DNA of 64,000 bases from Desulfovibrio sp. (GCA_022839785.1 JALHJW010000001.1:248001-312000), one strand, 5' to 3'. Shown: positions 45,757-53,958, counted from the stretch's first letter. Made by a program: numbers and translations. Notes: a model not told the origin generated them from the letters alone.

Positions 45757-46533
45757 TCAGTGTCCCACGGCGCGAACGAACCAGGGCCAGAAGAGCATGG
45801 CTCCGAGGACCCCGGCGACCACCAACTCCCGGATCACCAGCAACCGGGAGACCAGCCAGGCAGCGGCGGAGATCAGTCCGGCCGTGGCCAGCCAGCTCCA
45901 CCATACGACCTCGCCCGGCCAGACGATGGCCCAGAAGAGGACGAGCAGCAAGGCATTGACATACTTGAGCCGCCGTCCCCAGTTGATGAGGTCGAGTTTT
46001 TTCAGTTTCGGCAGAATCTTGAACGCATCCCGCCAGCCGAGCCAGAATCCCCCGAGCTTGAAAAGCTGCAACCCGGCGAACAAAACGGCACCAAATAACA
46101 CGGCTCCGGCACGATGACCAGAGGCCAGGAGACAGGCCGTGGCCAAGGCCCAGGTGGCCTGCGCCGTGCCGCCGAAGAGCGAATCGCCGATGGCCGAGAG
46201 GGTGTACACCGTGGTCTTCTTGACCTGCTCCAGCGTGCCCGCCGGAAGCAGCCCGCGCGCGATGTCCCGCTCCAGGGCCAGAAAAAGCCCCACCAGCAGC
46301 GGCGTCCAGAACGGGTGGCTGTTGTAGTGCTTGAGATAACGCCGCCGCGCCTTGACCAGCTCGCCCGGATCGCGGTGAATGGCCGCCAGTCCCGGCTCCA
46401 TGGCCGTCATCAGGCCGATGTTCTGCATGCCCCGTGTGTTGAAGGCGGACATCACCAGATACGTCCTGAAAAAGCAGGTCATCAGGGTCCGGGTGTCCGG
46501 CAGGCGGGGGGGCGTGGCGGCGGCCGAGTGCAT
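45757..46533 (-). CDS. PTS mannose/fructose/sorbose family IID component
   Basis: The 258-residue protein is an EIID subunit: FFRTYLVMSAFNTRGMQNIGL at the N-terminus, NSHPFWTPLLVGLFLALE, AIGDSLFGGTAQATWA, and C-terminal membrane segments. EIID works with EIIC as the sugar-translocating membrane part. EIIA, EIIB and EIIC genes are not in the window, so the system is incomplete locally; it may be complete elsewhere or serve a regulatory role. The start follows rsmI by 15 bp. Confidence 0.9.
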   Translation of the reverse strand: MHSAAATPPRLPDTRTLMTCFFRTYLVMSAFNTRGMQNIGLMTAMEPGLAAIHRDPGELVKARRRYLKHYNSHPFWTPLLVGLFLALERDIARGLLPAGTLEQVKKTTVYTLSAIGDSLFGGTAQATWALATACLLASGHRAGAVLFGAVLFAGLQLFKLGGFWLGWRDAFKILPKLKKLDLINWGRRLKYVNALLLVLFWAIVWPGEVVWWSWLATAGLISAAAWLVSRLLVIRELVVAGVLGAMLFWPWFVRAVGH

Positions 46534-46548
46534 GGGCGTCCGGTGCGG

Positions 46549-47385
46549 CTAGGGTTTGCGCGCGAGGCGCTCGTACAGGTCCTTGGCCGAGACGCCGGGC
46601 AGCCGGGCGGCGGCGCGGCGGGCCACCTCGCGGGGCTTGCCGCCGCGCGCCGACTCCTCGGCCAGCACGGCGTCCACGTCGGCCTCGCCCGCCGGGGCCG
46701 GGGCCTCGGGCGGTCCCACGAGCACCGTGATCTCGCCCAGAAGCTCCGGACAATCGCGGGACAGCCCGTCCAGGCTCCCGAGAATAAACTCCTCGTGCAC
46801 CTTGGTCAATTCGCGCGCGATGCACGCCCGGCGCTCGCCCAGGACCTCGCGCGCCAGTCCCAGCGAGGCCCGCAGCCGCGACTTGCGCTCGAAAAAGGCC
46901 AGGGTCGCGGGCAGGGCCGCATACGGCGCGAGCAGGCTCCTGACCGCGCCCGCCCCCCGCGGCAGGAATCCCAGGAAGACGAACGGCTGCGGCGGCAGGC
47001 CCGCGGCCGAAAGCGCCGCCACGAAGCTGCACGGACCAGGCACCGGCGAGACCCGGAGGCCCTCGGCCCGGCAGGCCGCCACCAGACGATATCCCGGATC
47101 GGACAGGAGCGGCGTGCCCGCGTCCGAAACCAGGGCGACCGTCCCGCCGCCGCGCAGCACGTCCAGCACCTGACCCAGACGCTCGGCCTCGTTGTGTTCG
47201 TGAAACGACACGAACCGCCTCGCCTGAATGCCCAGCCGCGCAAGAAGCTGCCCCGAACGCCGCGTGTCCTCGGCCAGCACCGCATCCGCGCCCGCCAGCA
47301 CGGCCGCCGCCCTAGGCCCCAGATCGGCCGCGTTTCCGATGGGCGTGGCCACGATGTAAAGGCCCGCTGGAACCGTTTCCGCCAC
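46549..47385 (-). CDS. rsmI: 16S rRNA (cytidine-1402-2'-O)-methyltransferase
   Basis: RsmI 2'-O-methylates C1402 in the 16S rRNA decoding centre. The 278-residue protein has the tetrapyrrole-methylase fold motifs LYIVATPIGNAADLGPRA, AEDTRRSGQLL, FHEHNE, LVSDAGTPLLSDPGYRLV and PGPCSFVAALSAAGLP. An upstream hairpin (47429-47469) separates it from ilvN. It is read with the PTS genes. Confidence 0.95.
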   Translation of the reverse strand: MAETVPAGLYIVATPIGNAADLGPRAAAVLAGADAVLAEDTRRSGQLLARLGIQARRFVSFHEHNEAERLGQVLDVLRGGGTVALVSDAGTPLLSDPGYRLVAACRAEGLRVSPVPGPCSFVAALSAAGLPPQPFVFLGFLPRGAGAVRSLLAPYAALPATLAFFERKSRLRASLGLAREVLGERRACIARELTKVHEEFILGSLDGLSRDCPELLGEITVLVGPPEAPAPAGEADVDAVLAEESARGGKPREVARRAAARLPGVSAKDLYERLARKP

Positions 47386-47428
47386 CTTTTTCCCCTTGCG
47401 GATGGTCGCCGGGACGCCGCCGCGCCCA

Positions 47429-47469
47429 GGCCCTCCTGCCTAGCACACAAGCGCCCGGGCAGGAAGGCC
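47429..47469 (-). terminator. 12-bp hairpin between ilvN and rsmI
   Basis: GGCCCTCCTGCC (47429-47440) and GGCAGGAAGGCC (47458-47469) form a 12-bp stem with one wobble/mismatch around a 17-base loop. It lies about 30 bp after the ilvN stop. There is no T tract on the minus strand, so it may end or process the ilvBN transcript only partly. Confidence 0.4.
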
Positions 47470-47499
47470 GGAGGCGCGCGACGTTCCCGACGGCCCCGG

Positions 47500-47826
47500 T
47501 CAGGCGAGATGCGCCGCCAGGGCGCTGAAGACCGGGTGTCCGCCGGGCAGCAGCCGCGTGGCGCGCACGTCGTGCAGCTTCTCCACCTGCCGCACGATCT
47601 GGACCAGCCGTTGGTCCTCGCGCAACAGCAGCCAGATGCGCGAAAGCCCGCCGCCTCCATCTTCGCCTGCCGCGTCCGGCAACGGCAGACAGGCCACGCC
47701 CTCCACGTTGAAGGCGCGGCGGGCGAAGAGGCCGCAGACCTGGGACATGACGCCGGGATGGTTGCTGACGGTGAGTTCGAGCACGGTCCCGGCCGGGGCG
47801 GGCGCATTCGCATCAGGCGCAGGCAT
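47500..47826 (-). CDS. ilvN: Acetolactate synthase regulatory (small) subunit
   Basis: A 108-residue ACT-domain protein (VLELTVSNHPGVMSQVCGLFARRAFNVEGVA in two segments) that would bind valine and confer feedback inhibition on the large subunit. It is the short IlvN type with one ACT domain, not the longer IlvH form. Its start overlaps the end of the large-subunit gene by 14 bp, so the two are coupled. Confidence 0.92.
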   Translation of the reverse strand: MPAPDANAPAPAGTVLELTVSNHPGVMSQVCGLFARRAFNVEGVACLPLPDAAGEDGGGGLSRIWLLLREDQRLVQIVRQVEKLHDVRATRLLPGGHPVFSALAAHLA

Positions 47827-49543
47827 GGGCGGCCTCCTTGGCGGTGATGGTTTCGACGGTTCCTGCCTCCTGGCAGATCATCTCGCAGTTGGCCCCGCCG
47901 GGCGGCACCATGGGCAGCACGTGCGGCTCGTCCTCCACGGCGCAGCGGATGAGGCAGGGACCGGGCGCGGCAAAGGCCTCGGCCATGGCCGTCTCGGGGT
48001 CCGCGGCGGCCGCGAGGTCGAAGGCGGGCATGCCGAAGGCGCGGGCCAGGGCCACGTAGTCGGCGCGGGCCGAAAAGCCGGAGCCGAAGGTGCGGCCGCC
48101 CATGAACAGCTCCTGCTGCTGGCGCACGAGGCCGAGACAGCCGTTGTCCATGAGCAGGATCTTGACCCGCGCGCCCTGCTCCACGGCCGTGGCCAGCTCT
48201 TGCACGTTCATCAGCAGGCTGCCGTCGCCCGAGACGCAGAGCACCGGCCGTCCCGGCTCGGCCAGGGCCGCGCCGATGGCCGCGGGCAGGCCGAAGCCCA
48301 TGGTCCCGAGCCCGCCCGACGTGAGCAGGCGGTTGGGCCGGACCTGCGGCCAGACCTGGGCCGTGCGCATCTGGTGGCGGCCCACGTCCGTGGCCACGAG
48401 GACATCGGGACCGTCCGTGCGGGCGGCGGCCCGGGCCGCTGCGGCGATGACGCCGTAGGCCGAGCGCGGATCGTCGAGCCCCGGGGGCCTGAGGCCCCAT
48501 TGCTCGCCGAGGGTGGTGACGCGCACCCGCCAGGCGAGACGGGGCGCTGGTTCGAGGCTCTCCGCCAAGGCTTCGAGGGCGAGGCGGGCATCCGCGGCCA
48601 CGGCGGCCTGGGTCGCGCGGCGCTTGCCGATCTCGGCGGCGTCGATGTCGATGTGAACGAGCGCGGCGTCCGGACAGAAGCGGTCCATGCGGCCGGTGGC
48701 GCGGTCGTCCAGGCGGCAACCCACAGCCAGGAGCAAGTCGCACTCCTCCAGGGCCGCGTTGGCGGCCCGTGCGGCGTGCATGCCGAGCATGCCGAGGTTC
48801 AGGGGGTGGTCTGCGGGCGCACAGCCCAGCCCGTGCAGGGTCGAGACCGCGGGCAGGCCGCAGCGTTCCATGAGCAGCCGCGCCGCGCGGTGCGCGCCGG
48901 AACGGGCCGCCCCGCCGCCGAGCAGGAGGAGCGGGCGGCGGCTCTGCCCGATGAGGGACGCGGCGCGCGCCACGGCAAGCGGGTCCGGGACCGGGGGGGC
49001 GTCGGGCAGGCCGGGCTCGGGCCAGGCGTCGAAAGAGGCGAGGCCCGTCTGCACGTCGCGCGGCAGGTCCACGAGCACGGGACCGGGACGACCCGAGGCG
49101 GCGATGCGGAAGGCCTCGGGGATGATGCGCAGAAGTTCCTCCGGGCTGCGCGCCAAAAAGCAGTGCTTGGTCACGGGGATGGCCAGGCCGTAGGTGTCCA
49201 CCTCCTGGAAGGCGTCCACGCCGAGCATGGGGCTGGGCACCTGGCCGGTGAGGCAGACGATGGGCACGGAATCGAGGCGGGCGTCGGCGATGGCCGTGAG
49301 CAGGTTGGTGGCCCCGGGGCCGGAGGTGGCCAGACACACGGCAGGACGGCCGGTGGCGCGGGCCGCGCCCTGGGCGATGAAGCCCGCGCCCTGCTCGTGG
49401 CGGGCCAGGACGTGCCGGATGCGGCTGTGGGAGAGGGCGTCGTAGAGCGGCAGGTTCGCGCCGCCGGGGATGCCCGCCAGGAACTCGATGCCCTGGCGTT
49501 CGAGAAGGCGCACGATGATCTCGGCTCCGGTGAGGGTGGGCAT
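47813..49543 (-). CDS. ilvB: Acetolactate synthase catalytic (large) subunit
   Basis: The 576-residue thiamine-diphosphate enzyme makes acetolactate from pyruvate for valine and leucine, and acetohydroxybutyrate for isoleucine. It shows the catalytic Glu in VLARHEQGAGFIAQGAARATG, the FAD-binding centre LVAVGCRLDDRATG-like segment, and the ThDP motif GDGSLLMNVQELATA...DNGCLGLVRQQQELF. GGAGGAGAG precedes the ATG. A valine-rich leader peptide and attenuator lie directly upstream. Confidence 0.95.
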   Translation of the reverse strand: MPTLTGAEIIVRLLERQGIEFLAGIPGGANLPLYDALSHSRIRHVLARHEQGAGFIAQGAARATGRPAVCLATSGPGATNLLTAIADARLDSVPIVCLTGQVPSPMLGVDAFQEVDTYGLAIPVTKHCFLARSPEELLRIIPEAFRIAASGRPGPVLVDLPRDVQTGLASFDAWPEPGLPDAPPVPDPLAVARAASLIGQSRRPLLLLGGGAARSGAHRAARLLMERCGLPAVSTLHGLGCAPADHPLNLGMLGMHAARAANAALEECDLLLAVGCRLDDRATGRMDRFCPDAALVHIDIDAAEIGKRRATQAAVAADARLALEALAESLEPAPRLAWRVRVTTLGEQWGLRPPGLDDPRSAYGVIAAAARAAARTDGPDVLVATDVGRHQMRTAQVWPQVRPNRLLTSGGLGTMGFGLPAAIGAALAEPGRPVLCVSGDGSLLMNVQELATAVEQGARVKILLMDNGCLGLVRQQQELFMGGRTFGSGFSARADYVALARAFGMPAFDLAAAADPETAMAEAFAAPGPCLIRCAVEDEPHVLPMVPPGGANCEMICQEAGTVETITAKEAAHACA

Positions 49544-49593
49544 GGTCTCTCCTCCATGCCTGCCGGGTCCGGCCGGGGCCCCCTGAAACGGCG

Positions 49594-49625
49594 AACCCCC
49601 TGCCGGGGTGCGCCGGCAGGGGGTT
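49594..49625 (-). terminator. ilvBN attenuator hairpin
   Basis: A perfect 13-bp stem (AACCCCCTGCCGG at 49594-49606, CCGGCAGGGGGTT at 49613-49625) with a 6-base loop lies between the leader peptide stop (49654) and the ilvB ATG (49543). On the minus strand the sequence after it is CGCCGTTTC, only weakly T-rich. By position it is the terminator of an attenuation system; the competing antiterminator was not derived. Confidence 0.7.
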
Positions 49626-49653
49626 TCGGTTCGTAACCTCGATCCGGTCCCTG

Positions 49654-49758
49654 CTACGGCGCACCCTCGCCAACGACGACAACGACGACGACCGCTACGG
49701 TCTGCAGGGAGCAGACGGCGGTCATCGGCGGGGTGGTGCGCGTGGCGTGGTGCTGCAT
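49654..49758 (-). CDS. ivbL: ilvB operon leader peptide, valine-rich (IvbL-like)
   Basis: A 34-codon frame starts at ATG 49758 after AAAAAGGAACC and ends at TAG 49654, 111 bp before ilvB. It encodes MQHHATRTTPP, MTAVCSLQT, then VAVVVVVVVGEGAP: eight valines in nine codons, using GTC and GTT. Enterobacterial IvbL also ends in a valine run followed by GNAP. Ribosome stalling at these codons when charged tRNA-Val is scarce would prevent the downstream hairpin and allow ilvBN expression. The peptide and hairpin are seen directly; the mechanism is inferred from classical attenuation. Confidence 0.88.
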   Translation of the reverse strand: MQHHATRTTPPMTAVCSLQTVAVVVVVVVGEGAP

Positions 49759-49786
49759 GGGATCGGTTCCTTTTTCCGTTGCCCTG

Positions 49787-49816
49787 ACCCTAGTCGCCGC
49801 AGCGCTTTTCCGTCAA
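49787..49816 (-). promoter_or_regulatory. Sigma-70 type promoter of the ilvBN leader
   Basis: On the minus strand TTGACG (49811-49816) and TAGGGT (49787-49792) are 18 bp apart. Transcription would start near 49780, about 20 nt before the leader ATG. The promoter lies just after the yraN stop codon at 49834. Confidence 0.55.
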
Positions 49817-49833
49817 GGGAAAATCTTCTGTCA

Positions 49834-50241
49834 TTACCACGGCTGCCAAGTTCCCTTGCTGCCTAAGGCCGCGGCCATGTCGAGGATGTCCTCGACGTGC
49901 TCGCAGGCGAGTTGTCCGCCCTCCTCGCGCACGGCCACGAGGTCGAAGCGGCAGGGCGCGCCCCAGGCGTCGTTGGCCGAGAGCCACTGCGCCGCGGCGC
50001 GGGCCAGGCGCTCGCGCTTGGCCGGAGTCAGCCCGTCGGCCGGGCTGCCCAGGCTGCCCGCGCCGCGCGCCTTGACCTCCACGAAGACGATGAGCTTCTT
50101 CGTGCGGCAGATCAGATCCAGTTCCAACCGGCCCACGCGCCAGTTGCGCTCGATGATCGTAAAGCCCTTGTGCCGCAGGCACGCGGCCGCGGCTTCCTCC
50201 CCGGCCGCGCCGAGGGCGAGGTGGGCCGCGCCCCGCCTCAC
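49834..50241 (-). CDS. YraN-family (UPF0102) nuclease-like protein
   Basis: A 135-residue protein of the Holliday-junction-resolvase-like endonuclease fold: LGAAGEEAAAACLRHKGFTIIERNWR, then GRLELDLICRTKKLIVFVEVKAR with the D...EVK catalytic pattern, and AAAQWLSANDAWGAPCRFDLVAV. The function is unknown. The GTG at 50241 overlaps the rnhB stop (GTGA). It is the last gene of the ffh-to-yraN translation cluster. Confidence 0.92.
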   Translation of the reverse strand: MRRGAAHLALGAAGEEAAAACLRHKGFTIIERNWRVGRLELDLICRTKKLIVFVEVKARGAGSLGSPADGLTPAKRERLARAAAQWLSANDAWGAPCRFDLVAVREEGGQLACEHVEDILDMAAALGSKGTWQPW

Positions 50242-50960
50242 AGCAGGCGGCACTGGTCCTCCGTCACGCCCCGGAAGGTCAGGCGGTGGCAGGGGCTGGG
50301 GCCGAGGCGGCGCAGGGCGGCCAGATGGACGGCGGTGCCGTAGCCCTTGTGGTCCGCCAGCCCGTAGCCGGGATGGCGGCGGTCGAGCACGCGCATGAGC
50401 CGGTCGCGGAAGGTCTTGGCCAGGATGGAGGCGGCGGAGATGGCGGGCGCAAGGGCGTCCCCGCCGACCACGGCCTCCTGCGCGATGGCACGCCCGAGAA
50501 CGTGGGGCGGCACGGTCTTGTCGCCGTCGATGAGCAGCCGGTCCGGCGTCAGGGGCAGGCGTCGCACCGCCGCGGCCATGGCGTGGAAGGTGGCCTGCAG
50601 GATGTTGATGCGGTCGATCTCGCCCGGCCAGACGAGCCCCACGCGCCAGGCCACAGCCTGGGCCTTGATGGCCGGGGCCAGGGTCTCGCGCCGTGCCGCG
50701 GAGAGTTTCTTGGAGTCGTCGAGGCCGGGCAGGTCGAAAACGGCGGGCAGGATCACGGCCGCGGCCACCACGGGCCCGGCCAGGCAGCCGCGCCCGGCCT
50801 CGTCGATCCCGCAGACGAAACCGCCTGCCGGAACGCCGGGAGCGGCGCGCCCGGCGTCGTGCGGCGCGGGACAAAAAAAATGACCCTCCGCCCGCGGCTC
50901 AGCCGCGGGGGAGTGGTCGAAGAGATTGCCGACCGCAGGGCCGGCGCGGCGTCGGGCCAT
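50238..50960 (-). CDS. rnhB: Ribonuclease HII
   Basis: RNase HII removes ribonucleotides embedded in DNA. The 240-residue protein has the catalytic DEAGRGCLAGPVVAAAVIL, LDDSKKLS, LLIDGD, and AISAASILAKTFRDRLM motifs with four acidic residues. The first 45 residues before GFVCGIDEAGRG are a low-complexity extension, so the true start may be internal. A TGA/GTG overlap couples it to yraN. Confidence 0.95.
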   Translation of the reverse strand: MARRRAGPAVGNLFDHSPAAEPRAEGHFFCPAPHDAGRAAPGVPAGGFVCGIDEAGRGCLAGPVVAAAVILPAVFDLPGLDDSKKLSAARRETLAPAIKAQAVAWRVGLVWPGEIDRINILQATFHAMAAAVRRLPLTPDRLLIDGDKTVPPHVLGRAIAQEAVVGGDALAPAISAASILAKTFRDRLMRVLDRRHPGYGLADHKGYGTAVHLAALRRLGPSPCHRLTFRGVTEDQCRLL

Positions 50961-51020
50961 GCCCGTACCCGTGAAGGACGGCCGGAAGCGGAAGGGCGCG
51001 GGCCCGTTCCGCCCCGCGGA

Positions 51021-51368
51021 CTAGAAGTCCTTCTTGGTCTTGATGCGGGCGGCCTTGCCCTTGAGATCGCGCAGGTAGTACAGGCGGCTGCGGCGCACCT
51101 TGCCCTGGGTCATGATCTCGACCTTCTCGATGAACGGCGAGTGCAGCGGGAAGATGCGCTCCACGCCCACGCCGTCGGAGACCTTGCGCACCGTGAAGGT
51201 GGCGTTCGTGGTGCCGCGGTGCTGGCGGATGCACACGCCCTGGAAGATCTGGATGCGTTCCTTGTCGCCTTCGATGATCCTGAAGTGGACCTTCAGGGTG
51301 TCGCCCGAGTTGAACGCGGGCATGTCCAGGCGCATCTGTTCGCGCTCGATACGTTCGATGATGCTCAT
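51021..51368 (-). CDS. rplS: Ribosomal protein L19
   Basis: The 115-residue large-subunit protein L19 has FNSGDTLKVHFRIIEGDKERIQIFQGVCI, GVGVERIFPLHSPFIEKVEI and KVRRSRLYYLRDLKGKAARI. The ATG at 51368 follows GAGG and gives the conserved start; an upstream in-frame ATG has non-family sequence. It lies 69 bp after trmD. Confidence 0.97.
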   Translation of the reverse strand: MSIIERIEREQMRLDMPAFNSGDTLKVHFRIIEGDKERIQIFQGVCIRQHRGTTNATFTVRKVSDGVGVERIFPLHSPFIEKVEIMTQGKVRRSRLYYLRDLKGKAARIKTKKDF

Positions 51369-51437
51369 GGCCGAAACCTCACTTATCTTCGTGACGCATG
51401 CGTCGTTTGCTAGCAAAAAATCCGGGCCTGCGGCCGC

Positions 51438-52715
51438 TCAGCCGTGGTCGGCCAGTATCCTGTCCAGGCAGACCGCCACCGCCGCGCGCACGGGCAGGTG
51501 GTTGTAGTCCGCGTAGGGCCGCACGGGCCGAAGCACCATGTCGGCCTGCTCCAGGACTTCCGGGGCGAGGCCGTGGCCCGTGCCGAAGACCAGGAGCACC
51601 GGCCCCTCGGCCAGCCGCGCGCGGATCGCGGCGGGCGTGGCCGTGCCCGGACCGCGGGCCGTGGTGGCGACCACCAGGGGCTGCCGCCCGGTCCGCCGGG
51701 CCATCTCCTCGCGCGCGGACGCGAGGTCCGGCACGATGCCGAGCAGGCCCAGGGCCTCGGCCCGGTCGGGGTTGGACGCCGCGCCCGCGCCCGCGGTCCA
51801 GTGGGCCACGAGGCGCTCCCCGAGCGCCCGCTGGTCGTCCAGGGGGGTGGCCGCAAAGACGCACCTCACCCCATACGAGCGGGAAACGCGGCTTATATCG
51901 TGCAAGTCGAGATTGGTCAAGGAGGTCGTGCCCACCTTCCGCTCGCCGGTCAGCACGGGATGGTGAAGCAGCGCCAGGCCGAGATTGCGCCCCAGGGTGC
52001 GGCGCGGCAGGGCGCGCAGCACGGCCAGGTCTTTCTTGTCCAGCGGGGCTTCTGTCAGCAGCTCGGGCCGCCCGGCCAGGGTGGCGGCCAGGGAGCGCTC
52101 CCGCCGCCAGGCCGCGATGCGCGCGTGATCCCCGGAGAGCAGCGCCTCGGGCACGCGCAGCCCCCGGTACTCCTCGGGCCGCGAATAGTGCGGATACTCC
52201 AGCAGGCCACGGCTGAAGCTCTCCTCCTCGCCCGAGGCCTCCTTGCCCATGTAGTCCGGCAGCAGCCGGGCCACGGCCTCGATGAGGCAGAGCGCCCCGG
52301 CCTCGCCGCCGTTGAGCACGACGTCGCCCACGGAGACGGACTGCACGGGCAGCAATTCCTCGAAACGGGCGTCGATGCCCTCGTAGCGGCCGCAGACCAG
52401 GGTCAGGGCAGGCTCGGCGGCCAGTTCGCGGGCCAGGACCTGCGTCAGGGGCCTGCCTTTCGGCGAAAGCATGAGGATGCGGCCGGGCTCTGGCAGCGAC
52501 TCCACGGCCTTCACCAGGGGATCGAGCTGCATGACCATGCCGGGGCCGCCGCCGTAGGGTCCGTCGTCCACGGAGCGGTGGCGGCCCGCCGCGAAGTCGC
52601 GCGGGTTGACGCAGGAGACGTCCAGCACGCCTCGTTCCCGCGCCTTGCCCATGAGCCCGGCGCGGAGCGGCGAGTCGAAGAACTCGGGGAAAAGCGTCAG
52701 GATAACGATGCGCAT
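51438..52715 (-). CDS. trmD: TrmD tRNA (guanine-N1)-methyltransferase fused to a second SPOUT-like domain
   Basis: The first 240 residues are TrmD, which makes m1G37 in tRNA: DDGPYGGGPGMVMQLDPL, LSPKGRPLTQ, CGRYEGIDARFEE, SVGDVVLNGGEAGAL and YTRP-like HYSRPEEYRGL. Residues 240-425 are an extra domain with LGRNLGLALLHHPVL, LLVFGTGHGLAPEVLEQAD and YNHLPVRAAVAVCLDRI, a SPOUT pattern resembling a predicted RNA methyltransferase family known as a separate protein in other bacteria. The frame is continuous without internal stop. I recall long TrmD in Desulfovibrio, but did not check. It follows rimM by 12 bp. Confidence 0.93.
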   Translation of the reverse strand: MRIVILTLFPEFFDSPLRAGLMGKARERGVLDVSCVNPRDFAAGRHRSVDDGPYGGGPGMVMQLDPLVKAVESLPEPGRILMLSPKGRPLTQVLARELAAEPALTLVCGRYEGIDARFEELLPVQSVSVGDVVLNGGEAGALCLIEAVARLLPDYMGKEASGEEESFSRGLLEYPHYSRPEEYRGLRVPEALLSGDHARIAAWRRERSLAATLAGRPELLTEAPLDKKDLAVLRALPRRTLGRNLGLALLHHPVLTGERKVGTTSLTNLDLHDISRVSRSYGVRCVFAATPLDDQRALGERLVAHWTAGAGAASNPDRAEALGLLGIVPDLASAREEMARRTGRQPLVVATTARGPGTATPAAIRARLAEGPVLLVFGTGHGLAPEVLEQADMVLRPVRPYADYNHLPVRAAVAVCLDRILADHG

Positions 52716-52727
52716 GGCGGACAGAGG

Positions 52728-53303
52728 TTAGGCCGCGGGCCCGGAACCGTCGTCCGGCGCAGCGGCGTCCGCCTCCGGCTCCAGGTAGAGATCGAGCAGT
52801 CCGGGCGGCGGAGCCACGGCCACGACTCCGGCCGCAAGGTCGAAGCGCTCCACGAACTCCGGCCGGGCCGGAAAGAGAATCTCCTCGCCCCCGACGCCCC
52901 GGATGGCCCAGACCTCCTGCGGCTCGGTCATGATCGACTCGATGCGGCCGATCTCGCGGCCCCCGGCGTCCACCACCCGAAGGCCGATCAGGTCGTGCAG
53001 GAAGATTTCGCCCTCGCCGGGCGCGGGCAGGTCTTCGGCGCGGGCGAGGATGGCGGCCCCGCGCCAGGCCTCTGCCTGATCGCGCCCGGAAATGCCCTGC
53101 AGGGTGAGCAGCAGCCGCTTCTGATGCATGCGCCAGGCCTGCACCGCGAAGGCCCTGGCCGTGCCGCCCGGGGGCTCAAGCCAGACGCGCGGCAGTTCGC
53201 CGCACAATTCCGGGGAGTCCGCGTACCAGTTCACGCAGAGTTCCCCCCGAAGACCGTGCGGCTTGACCACCTCGCCGATGAGGACGCGGTCGGTTTTCGC
53301 CAT
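52728..53303 (-). CDS. rimM: Ribosome maturation factor RimM
   Basis: RimM helps assemble the 30S head by binding S19. The 191-residue protein has the N-terminal VLIGEVVKPHGLRGELCVNWYAD and the PRC-barrel region EIFLHDLIGLRVVDAGG with EVWAIRGVGGEEILFP. An acidic Ala/Asp-rich tail ends the protein. It is placed between khpA and trmD, the common bacterial order. Confidence 0.95.
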   Translation of the reverse strand: MAKTDRVLIGEVVKPHGLRGELCVNWYADSPELCGELPRVWLEPPGGTARAFAVQAWRMHQKRLLLTLQGISGRDQAEAWRGAAILARAEDLPAPGEGEIFLHDLIGLRVVDAGGREIGRIESIMTEPQEVWAIRGVGGEEILFPARPEFVERFDLAAGVVAVAPPPGLLDLYLEPEADAAAPDDGSGPAA

Positions 53304-53314
53304 GTGGGATGCGT

Positions 53315-53548
53315 CTATTCCAGGATTTCGAGAACCGAGCGCTTGCGCGCCTTGGTCGAGGCCGCGCCGAGGATGGTCCGCATGGCGCGCGCCGTGCGGC
53401 CCTGCTTGCCTATCACCTTGCCCAGGTCCTCCTTGGCGACCTTGAGTTCGATGACCGAGGTCTGCTCTCCCTCGATCTCGGAAACATGCACGTCGTCGGG
53501 ACGGTCAACCAGCGCCTTGGCGATGTACTGGACCAGATCCTTCAGCAT
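53315..53548 (-). CDS. khpA: KH-domain RNA-binding protein KhpA
   Basis: The 77-residue protein is a single type II KH domain with the GKVIGKQGRTARAMRTIL loop. KhpA binds RNA, often with KhpB, and affects cell elongation and small RNA function in other bacteria. It lies between rpsP and rimM, as in many genomes. GGAGG precedes the ATG. Confidence 0.94.
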   Translation of the reverse strand: MLKDLVQYIAKALVDRPDDVHVSEIEGEQTSVIELKVAKEDLGKVIGKQGRTARAMRTILGAASTKARKRSVLEILE

Positions 53549-53653
53549 CGGAACCTCCGCGGTCGAACGGCGCCGTCACGGGCGCGATCAGGTGGAAGCA
53601 CGTTCCGCCGGGCGCGGACGGCGCGGGGGCCGGGACCTCGCGGTCCCGGCGTC

Positions 53654-53893
53654 CTAGGCGCCGGCTTTCTTGAGCAGCGAACGGACGGTGTCCGAGGGCT
53701 GAGCGCCGCGCTCCAGCCACATCTTCACCTTGTCCTTGTCCACCGCGATTTCCTCGGGCTGGACCATGGGGTTGTAGTGCCCCACGTAGTCGAGGGCGCG
53801 GCCGTCACGGCGGGTCTCGCTGTTCACGGCGACGATGCGGTAGAACGGGCGCTTCTTGGAACCCAGGCGGGTCAGGCGCAACTTCAGAGCCAT
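53654..53893 (-). CDS. rpsP: Ribosomal protein S16
   Basis: The 79-residue small-subunit protein S16 has KLRLTRLGSKKRPFYRIVAVNSETRRDGR and DKVKMWLERGAQPSDTVRSLLKKAG. The length is typical. It lies 65 bp after ffh in the standard ffh-rpsP order; AAGGAG precedes the ATG. Confidence 0.97.
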   Translation of the reverse strand: MALKLRLTRLGSKKRPFYRIVAVNSETRRDGRALDYVGHYNPMVQPEEIAVDKDKVKMWLERGAQPSDTVRSLLKKAGA

Positions 53894-53958
53894 TTTTCTA
53901 CTCCTTCTACAATACTATTGGTGTTGCCAAAAAATGCAAGGGAAAAGGGCGGCGCGGC

